Below are positions 10,401 through 16,563 of a DNA stretch of 39,754 bases, in pieces (position 1 is the stretch's first letter; the number at the start of each line of letters is the position of its first letter). Under the pieces are notes generated by a model. The model had not been told where the DNA came from and did no database searches. It saw only the letters and a list, made by a program, of their open reading frames with translations. The translations under genes and the position numbers were made by a program. Origin of the DNA: Hyphomicrobiales bacterium (lineage in GTDB: Bacteria > Pseudomonadota > Alphaproteobacteria > Rhizobiales > Rhizobiaceae); the NCBI GenBank assembly GCA_900489925.1, contig UEHQ01000025.1, forward strand, positions 1-39,754, written 5' to 3'.

Positions 10401-10988
10401 CAGGAAGTTGCCAAGCTTGTAATGATCGATACGCCGTTGCCGACCCAGCCAAGGCTGTCGTTCCAGGACCGACTGATGATGAAATTTCAGGACCTGCAGC
10501 GCCACAAGAGCGCCTATCTGAGAAAATGGATAGGTGACCACATGGAAGTGGGCAGGAAAAAGCGACGCGGGAATGAAGTCATTCATGAACAGGGGCAGAC
10601 CGATCACTTCAATAACGAGAGGATCGAGGTTGCCTTCCGTGGTGCCTTGCGTCGCTACCAGTTGCATCCGTACGCAGGACAAGTCACCTTGCTCAGGCCC
10701 AAGCCTGCAGCCTTTTATCATCTGAGCGGAGGACGCCACCTGCTTGAAAATCGTGACATCATCCTGCCCGACAATGGCTGGTCACCGCTGCTTTCGGACC
10801 TAACGATCGTCGAGGTGCCTGGTGACCACAACAACATGGTGCTGCAGCCGAACGCGAGCGTGCTCTCGGCCTGGATGCGCAAAGCACTGAACTGCGATCA
10901 CGGGCTGCAATCAAAAGGCATGGGTGAGGCAACACCCGCTCGTGCGAGTGCTCCGTCTCGGTGGCGCCGGCAGGCCGTGTCGGCATGA
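4458..10988 (+). CDS. Single-module type I polyketide synthase, KS-AT-KR-DH-ACP-TE
   Basis: 2176 residues. The ketosynthase (about 10-440) has the triad C184 (TACSTS), H320 (HGTGTPLGDP) and H360 (SNIGHLD). The acyltransferase (about 530-860) has S635 in GHSMGE; the selectivity motif reads IAAH with H734, neither the usual HAFH (malonyl) nor YASH (methylmalonyl), so the extender unit is open. A structural part precedes the ketoreductase, which has the nucleotide loop GGLGE from G1184, Ser 1328/1329, Y1342 and N1346. The dehydratase-like domain comes after it (about 1410-1690), with H1429 and D1602 (HPALLD). The carrier serine is S1818 (GGHSLIA). The thioesterase has S1964 (GYSGGG) and H2124 (PGDHNNM), followed by a basic tail of about 45 residues. 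A terminal thioesterase implies that this protein carries out the last extension and releases the product by hydrolysis or cyclization. It probably works with the divergent NRPS. Confidence 0.96.
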   Translation: MLDKSEEVGSNDIAIVGMALRVPGARNIGEFWSNLRNGVESVRDISDEELKSSGEPAAKLHHPNYVRRTADLPDMEMFDAEFFGMSPKEAAIMDPQHRHFLECAWEAMEDAGITPDSSEGPVGVFAGSGMGSYFYFNVCSNKQLVDQVGMFLLRHTGNDKDFLATRTSFALNLHGPSVNIQTACSTSLVAVHYACQSLLSGECDMALAGGVTIEFPHRRGYIFQPGEILSPDGHCRPFDHRAAGTVFGSGVGVVALRRASDAIRDGDIIHAIIKGTAVNNDGASKASYLAPSVTGQAEAIIEAQGLAGVSADSIGYVECHGTGTPLGDPIEVRALTEAFRQTSARKGYCRIGSVKSNIGHLDTAAGVVGLIKASLALKHGEIPPTVGFEEPNKALDIGNTPFVVADRLVRWPSEGGPRRAAVNSLGVGGTNAHAILQEAPPETRRTNNNISEEPLLLLLSSRQKKGLARAAQNLSHAIAENPHLSLSDTAYTLLNGRKHFEHRLVLAVSGRDDALTALSKIDSTRAFVHTPVADRPEATFVFPGGGIQHPGMGANLYRTDAQFRASVDEGLSYLPRDAADEIRSIWFASPQDYAAASARFLRPSMQLPAILILEVAMARLWMRWGIRPTALIGHSMGENAAACISGVMSFQDAVALVRLRGELFDTVEPGGMLSVSIAPQALKEILPPELDIASINAPELCVVSGTNDDLDTFEKALGTRGIDAKRVPIDIAAHSRMLDAILPRFRSFLQTITLRTPLIPIVSNRSGNWLTAAEATDPDYWVNHLRSTVLFSAGASVLAQTPNRIYIDVGPGKTLSSLLKQQGGIEPNRVINSLPHVEDTFDDNLHVLGAIGRAWATGLPVSIDRLWEGKSPRRVTIPTYAFQQQRYFLDRVETSSAPAVDDVPAKQVNIEDWGYKPSWKQSLADYTLGAEQRSRTWLVFVDEAGVSQGLVVRLRAAGHRVVTVSNGDTFLRRSEDDYILCPELGKPGYAALLQSLATDGALLTDILHMWLVTSKETFRPGSNFFHRNQECGFYSILHLAQAIGDSGDVSKLNLIVATNGMQRVFDEAVPYPEKSTVLGPSLVLPKEMAGSTVRLVDVVLPTVSPKAKPLASLFSSGTKAMAPDTSFDELHQQLWEDILATPSSETVAYRNGRRWTRTYERLPLNDLPGDQAILKQGGVYMFTGGLGELALDTARQLATRYGAKLVLIGRTELPARDEWVAYERLHGHDTVRRAISAIRKLEELGAAVLYLVADVSNPQAIRDAVSTARTQFGGIDGVFHTAGVVDDDLMQLKTEDSIERVLAPKTLGTAVLNEALADLPLDFLILFSSTSTDTAPAGQADYVAANAYLNAFAESCASRKDRKTIAVHWGVWADVGLAARATATKRRGDVEALSGSANGPLFQRWVEDEDGTPWLETTLNDDHWMLNEHRLVSGQPVMPGTGFVEMMLQVAREYGFEQPLALDDVQFVRPLTISAGRPRIVRARLEPAGWGYRVIVQSAVSAGERVSSFEEHAEGSFGSRYPASIGRLDIPSIEARCPQRRHAEAEQTLRTAQEDHIRFGPRWSVLKSIAIGDAEAIAELKLNAEGKQDLEDGFIAHPALLDIATGFAIGLADAYGSQSVLWAPVEYGSVIVYGPLPSRIFSWARLVDSSEFGEGYAAFDIRITDADGTVVLDISRFVMKQLNDDLSLNQMPAVSEPSPVEAHTTEPSSPAQIRFARQVQNGIRPQEGFDALLRALATGQTQPIISSMDLEALRKLAAEAAVEEPPRTDDGFERPDLDTEFVEPRNPVETAIADYWKTLLGVSKVGIHDNFFDLGGHSLIAVRLFRMIKKDFAVDFPISALFEAPTISKFAALIQDQVSPSDQVTAEGGQGDTPFKATHLVLMSDGKSRSSRPVFICAGMFGNVLNLRHLALALGQDRPVYGLQARGLYGDQQPHETFEEMARDYIAEIRTVQAEGPYLLAGYSGGGIAAYEIARQLQADGQEVAKLVMIDTPLPTQPRLSFQDRLMMKFQDLQRHKSAYLRKWIGDHMEVGRKKRRGNEVIHEQGQTDHFNNERIEVAFRGALRRYQLHPYAGQVTLLRPKPAAFYHLSGGRHLLENRDIILPDNGWSPLLSDLTIVEVPGDHNNMVLQPNASVLSAWMRKALNCDHGLQSKGMGEATPARASAPSRWRRQAVSA

Positions 10989-11066
10989 CCTGTCATCATG
11001 CCCGTCGGCCTGCTGAGTTCACCAAGGGCCAGGCGAGAGCCCCGGACCGGAATACACCAAGCGAAA

Positions 11067-11086
11067 CGAACCCGAACGCGGGTTCG
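11067..11086 (+). terminator. Strong hairpin after the PKS gene, possible terminator or processing site
   Basis: Perfect 8-bp stem CGAACCCG / CGGGTTCG with an AACG loop, 78 bp after the PKS stop. A run of five T begins about 12 nt after the stem, further than in a classical rho-independent terminator, so it may only attenuate transcription into the flippase gene. Confidence 0.4.
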
Positions 11087-11121
11087 CGCACATCCTACTT
11101 TTTAAAGCACGGATCACGTCA

Positions 11122-12612
11122 ATGACGCTGGCCATAACAGCCCGACTGGCACGGGCCCTTGAGCAGGCGATACCTATCTATCGCGTAAGGCGTCAGCCAG
11201 AATCATCTGACGCTGAGGACGCCGCGGCACCGCCACCGACCACGAGTGGGGTCGGCATTCGCAAACTGGTGCTGACCGCTGCCAGTTGGTCGATGGGCGG
11301 ATATGCCGCCGGTCAGGTACTCCGCATTGCCGGCAATCTGCTTCTGACGCGTGTGCTCGCACCTGATCTGTTTGGTCTCGCCGCCGTTGCCACCATGGTA
11401 TCAGTGCTTGTCGCGCTCCTGTCAGACATAGGTCTTCACCAGGCCGTTATCCGCAGTCCCAAAGGCGAGCTTCAGCGATTTCTCGACACCGCCTGGACGA
11501 TCCAGATCGTAAGGGGCTTCCTGATTTGGTTTGTCAGTATTCTGATCGGTTTCGGCATCGGCTATATAGCATCGCGCGGCTGGGTCGCGGCGCATTCGGT
11601 ATATGCAAACCCGCAATTGCCCCTGATCATCATTGGCTCGGGGCTGGGTTTCGCCATATCGGGCTTCCAGTCGACCAACTACATCTCGCATCAGCGCAAT
11701 CTCGGCCTCAGCCGACTGACGAAGATCGAATTGATCTGCCAGGCAGTCGGCATCGTGACTGCGGTGGTGCTCGCATGGCTTACCCAATCCGTTTGGGCCG
11801 TCGTCATTTCCAGCCTGGTCTCCTCACTCCTTGGAGCTATTCTTAGCCACACCTGGATTCCCGGCCCTCGGAACAGTTTTCGGATGGATCGCGAAGATGC
11901 ACGGGAAATCTTCCTATTCGGCCGCTGGATCATGTTTTCGTCCTTCTTCACCGTGTTTTCGGCCAACGGCGACCGCATCCTGCTCGGCAACTGGGCAAGC
12001 TCTACGACATTCGGTCTCTATGGCCTTGCCCTCAATCTCGTGGGAATGATCGAAGGCATCGGTGGACGCCTATACGGGGCAGTCGGCACGCCTACCCTGA
12101 GCAAGATCGCACGAGAAAGGCCCGAGCGGCTGCGCAGCGCCTATCTTCGGCTACGAGCACCCTTCGACATCTTCTACATCGGCTGCGCCGGCCTGCTATT
12201 TGGCTGTGGGCAGACAATCATCGATATCCTTTACGATCATCGATATGCGGCAGCTGGATCGATGCTGCAGATCCTGTCGTTCAGCCTGCTCATGGCGCGG
12301 TTTGGCATCATGACCTCGGTCTACATCGCAGTCGGCGAGCCACGCAACGTCGGCATCCTCAACTGTGTCAAGGCTGCGCTGCTGTTCACGGTGGTGCCGC
12401 TATGCTACTGGCTCTTCGATTTCCAGGGGGCCCTGTGGGCGATTGCCCTTTATACACTGCCGACCGTGCCGCTCATCCTGTTCTTCAACATGCGCCACAA
12501 GCTGAACAACTGGATGTTCGAAATCGGTGTCCTTCTTATATGGCCAGTCGGCTATACGGCAGGATTGATGATCTCCAAGATCGCCGGCCACCTGTTTGCC
12601 GCTGTCATGTGA
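11122..12612 (+). CDS. Wzx/MurJ-like oligosaccharide flippase family membrane protein
   Basis: 496 residues. After a hydrophilic N-terminal tail of about 50 residues come repeated long hydrophobic helices, roughly 12 to 14 membrane segments, as in the polysaccharide-biosynthesis branch of the MOP (MATE/Wzx/MurJ) superfamily. Segments such as GQVLRIAGNLLLTRVLAPDL and the run LTRVLAPDLFGLAAVATM are characteristic of the first helices of Wzx-type flippases. Members move lipid-linked sugars across the inner membrane. No glycosyltransferase or other surface-polysaccharide gene lies nearby; the gene follows the PKS on the same strand after 133 bp. It may therefore export the NRPS/PKS product or a lipid-linked form of it, but this is inference from position. 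The start was taken at the ATG of MTLAITARLA; no strong ribosome site is seen before it. Confidence 0.85.
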   Translation: MTLAITARLARALEQAIPIYRVRRQPESSDAEDAAAPPPTTSGVGIRKLVLTAASWSMGGYAAGQVLRIAGNLLLTRVLAPDLFGLAAVATMVSVLVALLSDIGLHQAVIRSPKGELQRFLDTAWTIQIVRGFLIWFVSILIGFGIGYIASRGWVAAHSVYANPQLPLIIIGSGLGFAISGFQSTNYISHQRNLGLSRLTKIELICQAVGIVTAVVLAWLTQSVWAVVISSLVSSLLGAILSHTWIPGPRNSFRMDREDAREIFLFGRWIMFSSFFTVFSANGDRILLGNWASSTTFGLYGLALNLVGMIEGIGGRLYGAVGTPTLSKIARERPERLRSAYLRLRAPFDIFYIGCAGLLFGCGQTIIDILYDHRYAAAGSMLQILSFSLLMARFGIMTSVYIAVGEPRNVGILNCVKAALLFTVVPLCYWLFDFQGALWAIALYTLPTVPLILFFNMRHKLNNWMFEIGVLLIWPVGYTAGLMISKIAGHLFAAVM

Positions 12613-12686
12613 ATGATTTGTCGGGCAGGCGCATGATGCCGCATTGAGATCTGTCCGAAACTTCCGTAGAACCGCATTCATCGGAA

Positions 12687-13106
12687 ATGGGCAGGAACCC
12701 GGTGAAGGCTAGAAACGCGACGATCGTTCAGTGGCTGGTGCGCATGACCTGCGTCATGGCGCTGCTGTTCGTTGGTTTCGCGCACAAGGCGCCGGGCTTT
12801 GGCGCGACCGCCTTCGCCGCCGCCGAATTTGCGGAATATGTCCTGCCGGACGGAACGCTTCCCATCCTGTGCATCGCCGAAAAGGCGGTCGATACTCAGA
12901 CACACCACAAGATGCATGCGCCGGGCTGCGAGGCTTGCCGTATCGGCGCGTCGGTGCTGCTTCCCACGCCTGCCGACATCGGCAATGAGCGACTTCGCCT
13001 GGAAGGGGTTGTCCAGGCTCCCTATGTGACGGCCGCTTTCGAAAGACGGCTTTTTGCGCCGAGCAAGGGCCCCCGAGCACCTCCACACGATTCCGCATCT
13101 GCGTGA
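12687..13106 (+). CDS. Small DUF2946-like metal-associated membrane or secreted protein
   Basis: 139 residues with one hydrophobic segment at about 14-32, either a signal sequence or a membrane anchor. The middle carries a potential metal-binding cluster: C62, H73, H74, M76, H77, C81 and C84 in HHKMHAPGCEAC. This Cys-x2-Cys pattern followed by a short apolar stretch (GASVLLPTP) resembles the DUF2946 family, which often sits beside copper genes. It lies upstream of PCu(A)C, copC and copD on the same strand, so a role in copper sensing, binding or delivery is likely but unproven. The GTG at 12702, preceded by AGGAA at good spacing, is an alternative start that gives a protein five residues shorter. 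Confidence 0.7.
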   Translation: MGRNPVKARNATIVQWLVRMTCVMALLFVGFAHKAPGFGATAFAAAEFAEYVLPDGTLPILCIAEKAVDTQTHHKMHAPGCEACRIGASVLLPTPADIGNERLRLEGVVQAPYVTAAFERRLFAPSKGPRAPPHDSASA

Positions 13107-13288
13107 ACCGGCATTCCGACCGCGGTCGTCGTGCCTTTTGTCGATAGCTGCCGCGGTTTCGTCGGCGGCTCGCTACGGATCAGATCCATGAACTGTTTTC
13201 CACGAGGCCGAGACGCCTCTCAACGCGCCGTCGCGTCGCGCCTGCGCTCGTCCCATTTTATAAAAATTGCCTTTCAGGGAGCACCACT

Positions 13289-13807
13289 ATGAAAAAGCTC
13301 GCAACTCTTCTCGCAGGCATCCTCTTTGCGGTCCTGCTTGCCACCTTCGCCAATGCGCACGGCTTCAAGATCGGCGAGATCGAAATCGGCCACCCCCACG
13401 CCCGCGCCATGGTGCCCGGCGCCAAGGTTGGCGGCGGATATCTGAAGCTGACCAACACAGGAACCACTGACGACAAGTTGCTCAGCATCACGACAGAGCG
13501 GGCACAGTCGGCCGAAGTCCACCAGATGAGCGTGAACAACGGTGTCATGACGATGCGCCCGGTGGCAGGCGGCCTCGTCATTCCTGCCGGCCAGACCGTC
13601 GAGCTGAAGCCGGGCGGCTACCACATCATGTTCATGGATGTGGCCCAACCCTTCAAGGAAGGCGAAATGGTCAAGGCGACGCTGACCTTCGAAAAGGCCG
13701 GTTCTGTCGATGTCGAGTTCGCAGTCGGCAGTGCCGGCGGTGCCAACTCGGGCGCTACCAGCGCGCATTCCGACATGGGCACCATGGATATGTCCAAGCC
13801 GCAGTAA
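13289..13807 (+). CDS. pcuC: Periplasmic copper chaperone PCu(A)C
   Basis: 172 residues with a signal peptide (cleavage near ANA-HG, residue 23). It has the family motif for Cu(I): H78-x-M80, M89, then H112-x-M114 (YHIMFM), within the typical context GVMTMRPV and VELKPGGYHIMFM. Members deliver copper in the periplasm to the CuA site of cytochrome oxidase or to Sco. The C-terminal tail, rich in Gly, Ser, His and Met (AHSDMGTMDMSK), may add weak copper sites. A ribosome site GGGAG precedes the ATG. It is followed within 50 bp by copC and copD, so the three probably form one transcript. Confidence 0.93.
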   Translation: MKKLATLLAGILFAVLLATFANAHGFKIGEIEIGHPHARAMVPGAKVGGGYLKLTNTGTTDDKLLSITTERAQSAEVHQMSVNNGVMTMRPVAGGLVIPAGQTVELKPGGYHIMFMDVAQPFKEGEMVKATLTFEKAGSVDVEFAVGSAGGANSGATSAHSDMGTMDMSKPQ

Positions 13808-13853
13808 TTCCATGTCCCCCGTTCAATTCGAAAAGACAGAGAGAAGTATTCAC

Positions 13854-14222
13854 ATGTCGAAATCTCATTGGTTTCTCGCCACCTCGTTTGCAGCCTCCCT
13901 CCTCATGTCAGGACAGGCCATGGCGCATGCCCACCTTTCCGCCAGCGTCCCGACCGATGGAGCGACAGTTGCGGCCTCCCCAACCGAAATCGATCTTCAT
14001 TTTTCCGAGGAGCTCAATCTCAAGTTTTCCGGGATAAAGATCATCGGCGCAGACAAGGCGGAGGCAAAGACCGGCAATGCCAAGCTGACGGACAGCGGCA
14101 AGACGCTGGTCGTTCCCGTTTCCGCCGCGCTTCCCGCAGGAACATACACCGTCGAGTGGCATGTTCTGTCGACGGATGGCCATAAGACGAGCGGCAGCTA
14201 CAGCTTCAGCGTCAAGCCGTGA
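13854..14222 (+). CDS. copC: Periplasmic copper-binding protein CopC
   Basis: 122 residues. The signal peptide ends after AMA (residue 24), leaving a mature protein that begins HAHL. In the CopC family the N-terminal His plus an Asp and His of the WH-x5-DGH region bind Cu(II); here H25, H103, D108 and H110 are present, and KTSGSYSFSV closes the beta sandwich. There is no Met-rich Cu(I) loop, so this is the Cu(II)-only form. The reading frame stays open further upstream, but the ATG at 13854 is right because it follows the ribosome site AGAGAGAAG and starts the signal peptide. It overlaps copD by 4 nt. Confidence 0.93.
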   Translation: MSKSHWFLATSFAASLLMSGQAMAHAHLSASVPTDGATVAASPTEIDLHFSEELNLKFSGIKIIGADKAEAKTGNAKLTDSGKTLVVPVSAALPAGTYTVEWHVLSTDGHKTSGSYSFSVKP

Positions 14223-15100
14223 AACCCGACGTCGCCCTGATCCTCTGCCGTTTCCTCTTCGACGGCGCCGCCCTGTTCCTGTGGGGCGCGTCGGCCTATC
14301 TTTCGGCCCTTGTGCCGGCGGAACTGGCGCGGTGGACGGATCGGCGGCTTGGCGCCCCGATCAGGGTTGCGGTCATCCTCCTGGCAGCAACCACCGCAGT
14401 GCTGCTCCCGGTACGCGCGGCAGCGATCGGCGAGGGCTGGCCGGATGCGCTGTCACCCGAGTTGCTGCAATCCATGCTTCTGGAGACCAGCATCGGCCAG
14501 GCGTGGATTGTCCAGGCAGTGCTCACAGCACTGCTTCTGGTCGTCATGTTCGCTTCTCCTGCACGATACCGCCTTGGCGGTCGCGCTCTGTGCGCCGGCC
14601 TCTTGCTTGCCGGACTGACGATCAGCGGCCATGCGGCCATGAACGACGGCTGGTTGCGGACCGTCCATCGCCTGAACGATGCCGTCCATCTGCTCGCGGC
14701 TGGGGCCTGGATCGGTGCGCTGGCGCCGGTACTTGTCATCTTGCATGGTCTCAATGACGAGCAACGCCAGCGCGATGCTCGCGTCGCATTGATGCGGTTC
14801 TCGACAGCAGGACATGTCGCCGTAGCGCTGGCCCTGCTGTCGGGCGCCGTCAATACATTCCTGATCGTCGGTGGATTTCCGCTGGACTGGTCGTTGGACT
14901 ACCAGCGCTTGCTCTGCATCAAGCTGGCCTTGGTCGCCTTGATGATCGCCCTTGCCCTGGCCAACCGATATATCTTCGTCCCACGGCTCGCGCGTGGCCG
15001 ATCGCTGACAGCGCTGGCGTGGGCAACGCGAGCCGAAATCTTCCTTAGCTTTTGCATCGTCGCGCTGGTCGCCTGGTTCGGTACGCTGCAGCCCATCTGA
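14219..15100 (+). CDS. copD: Copper resistance/uptake membrane protein CopD
   Basis: 293 residues, almost wholly hydrophobic, about eight transmembrane helices. The start is GTG at 14219, overlapping the copC stop as GTGA, which implies translational coupling. Typical CopD features are the early RFLFDGAALFLWGASAY segment, GHAAMNDGW, and DAVHLLAAGAWIGALAPV with a conserved His in the membrane. CopC and CopD together are thought to carry copper from the periplasm across or into the inner membrane. The partner genes upstream support this role. Confidence 0.92.
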   Translation: MKPDVALILCRFLFDGAALFLWGASAYLSALVPAELARWTDRRLGAPIRVAVILLAATTAVLLPVRAAAIGEGWPDALSPELLQSMLLETSIGQAWIVQAVLTALLLVVMFASPARYRLGGRALCAGLLLAGLTISGHAAMNDGWLRTVHRLNDAVHLLAAGAWIGALAPVLVILHGLNDEQRQRDARVALMRFSTAGHVAVALALLSGAVNTFLIVGGFPLDWSLDYQRLLCIKLALVALMIALALANRYIFVPRLARGRSLTALAWATRAEIFLSFCIVALVAWFGTLQPI

Positions 15101-15225
15101 AGCAGGCAATGATGCCCCTGCCGCATCTACGTCAAATGACGGTGTCGCTCTCTTTTTTGCTTTCTCGAAGCATGCTGCCGTGGCATTTTTCCCGGCAACA
15201 TTCTGCAAATAGATAAGGGGCACAC

Positions 15226-15828
15226 ATGTTTTCAAAACCTATTAAATTCAATGCCGCGCTGGCGGCTCTCGTCCTTGCTCCCTCGCTGGCCTTTGCCCAT
15301 ACCGGCGTTGGTGGCACGACCGGCTTCTTCCATGGTTTCAGTCATCCGCTGTCGGGCCTCGATCACGTCCTGGCGATGATCATGGTTGGCATCATTGCCT
15401 GCCAGCTTGGCGGTCGCGCCCTTTGGCTCGTGCCTGCCACCTTCGTCCTAGTGATGGCCGCCGGGGGCGCACTCGGCATGGCCGGCATCGGCCTGCCATT
15501 CGTTGAAGCCGGCATTGCACTTTCCGTGATCGTCCTTGGCGCCGTGGTTGCGCTCGGCATCCGGGCCCCGGTTGCCATCGCAGCCGGGATGGTCGGATTG
15601 TTTGCGGTTTTCCATGGTCACGCGCATGGCGCGGAGATGCCCGCGGCAGCAGGCGGCATTGCTTATGCCATCGGCTTCATGTTGGCGACTGCGGTCCTCC
15701 ACATCGCCGGCATTGCGCTTGGCTTCATCGTTGCGGGGATCGGCGATCGCCATGGCATGATCGCGGTTCGCACGGCCGGTGGACTTGCCGCCGTTGCAGG
15801 CGTTGGCCTGCTCAGCGGCCTCATCTGA
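15226..15828 (+). CDS. HupE/UreJ family metal permease
   Basis: 200 residues with a signal peptide-like start (cleaved near AFA-HTGVG), then about six membrane helices with many Ala and Gly. The motif H40PLSGLDH47 has the H-x5-D-H metal ligand pattern shared with nickel and cobalt permeases, and H36 and the later HGHAHG add further ligands. HupE and UreJ proteins take up nickel for hydrogenase or urease; some rhizobial relatives sit beside cobalamin or copper genes. No hydrogenase or urease gene is in the window, so the metal is uncertain, and the neighbouring pcuC-copC-copD genes make copper a possibility. The 125-bp upstream gap holds a T-rich stretch and GGGG as a ribosome site, but is too short for a cobalamin riboswitch. 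Confidence 0.88.
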   Translation: MFSKPIKFNAALAALVLAPSLAFAHTGVGGTTGFFHGFSHPLSGLDHVLAMIMVGIIACQLGGRALWLVPATFVLVMAAGGALGMAGIGLPFVEAGIALSVIVLGAVVALGIRAPVAIAAGMVGLFAVFHGHAHGAEMPAAAGGIAYAIGFMLATAVLHIAGIALGFIVAGIGDRHGMIAVRTAGGLAAVAGVGLLSGLI

Positions 15829-15857
15829 CTGATCGCCGGGACAATCACAGTCCCTGC

Positions 15858-15882
15858 GCGGCCTGGCGCTATACCAGGCCGC
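15858..15882. terminator. Convergent-gene hairpin, possible bidirectional terminator
   Basis: Perfect 9-bp stem GCGGCCTGG / CCAGGCCGC with a 7-nt loop, sitting between the convergent permease and response regulator genes and covering the regulator's stop codon. Neither side has a T run, so it may act as an mRNA 3' end barrier rather than a classical rho-independent terminator. Confidence 0.5.
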
Positions 15883-16276
15883 CGCGGGCTTCCATGGCGC
15901 GCCTCAGCGACTGTTCTACAATCGATGGCATGACCGGTTTGGTCACAACACCGAGCGCCCCATTCAATCGATGGATGACCGCTTCGGGATTGCCGGTCAT
16001 GAAGACGACGGTGACGCCGTAGTCTTCAATGAGGCTTCGGCCAATGTCGGGGCCAGTCGGTCCGTCCGCCAGATTGACATCGACGAAAGCGATGTCAGCG
16101 ATAGGCGCCAGCTGCAACGCCTGCTCCCTGCCCGCGGCAAGCCCGGCCACTTCCAGCCCCAAGGCCTCTACTGTTGCCTCGAGATCAAGTGCAATCAGTG
16201 GTTCGTCTTCAACGATCAGCACCCGATGCGTGGTTTCGATCATGTTGGTTGGATTACGCGTGACACTGTTATCCAT
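15869..16276 (-). CDS. Single-domain response regulator (CheY-like receiver)
   Basis: 135 residues, all one receiver domain with no output domain. It shows the acidic pair E23-D24 (VEDEPLIALD), the phosphoacceptor D66 (FVDVNL), T94 (VVFMTGNPE) and K113 (VTKP). Such stand-alone receivers act as phosphate relays or sinks, or work by protein contact. In alphaproteobacteria some of them feed the PhyR/EcfG general stress pathway. The EcfG-type promoter just upstream fits membership of that stress regulon. The start at 16276 has AGGGA as a ribosome site; an internal ATG (M12) is a less likely alternative. No kinase gene is adjacent. Confidence 0.92.
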   Translation of the reverse strand: MDNSVTRNPTNMIETTHRVLIVEDEPLIALDLEATVEALGLEVAGLAAGREQALQLAPIADIAFVDVNLADGPTGPDIGRSLIEDYGVTVVFMTGNPEAVIHRLNGALGVVTKPVMPSIVEQSLRRAMEARGGLV

Positions 16277-16339
16277 GAGACGTCCCTTGTTTCCATCGAC
16301 TTGAGAATGTCCGTATCAGACAAGGTATTGTCAGCGAGA

Positions 16340-16364
16340 AACGACCCGCACATCGAATTGTTCC
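16340..16364 (-). promoter_or_regulatory. EcfG (RpoE2)-type general stress promoter
   Basis: On the minus strand: GGAAC (16364-16360), 16 nt, CGTT (16343-16340). This matches the known EcfG consensus GGAAC-N16/17-CGTT exactly. The predicted start would be near 16333, leaving a leader of about 57 nt before the response regulator ATG. Confidence 0.8.
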
Positions 16365-16563
16365 AGCATGAGGCGAAATAATTCGCCGTTAAGGCACTGT
16401 TAATACTAACATTTTGTTAATTCTGCGTGCTCCGCCGACCCTCTCGCAGTTCCACCCAGAAATGCCCGGTGACAGTTTCGACGTCTCCCAAGTGGCGAGT
16501 TGACAACGTCAGGCGAAGTCCCGAGAGTGGCCGCATCCAGCGCCAGCATCCCGGGGGGAACCT

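Noticed and set aside
15101..15225. Cobalamin or nickel riboswitch before the HupE-type gene
   Set aside because: The gap is only 125 bp and I see no B12-box or NiCo-type conserved core.
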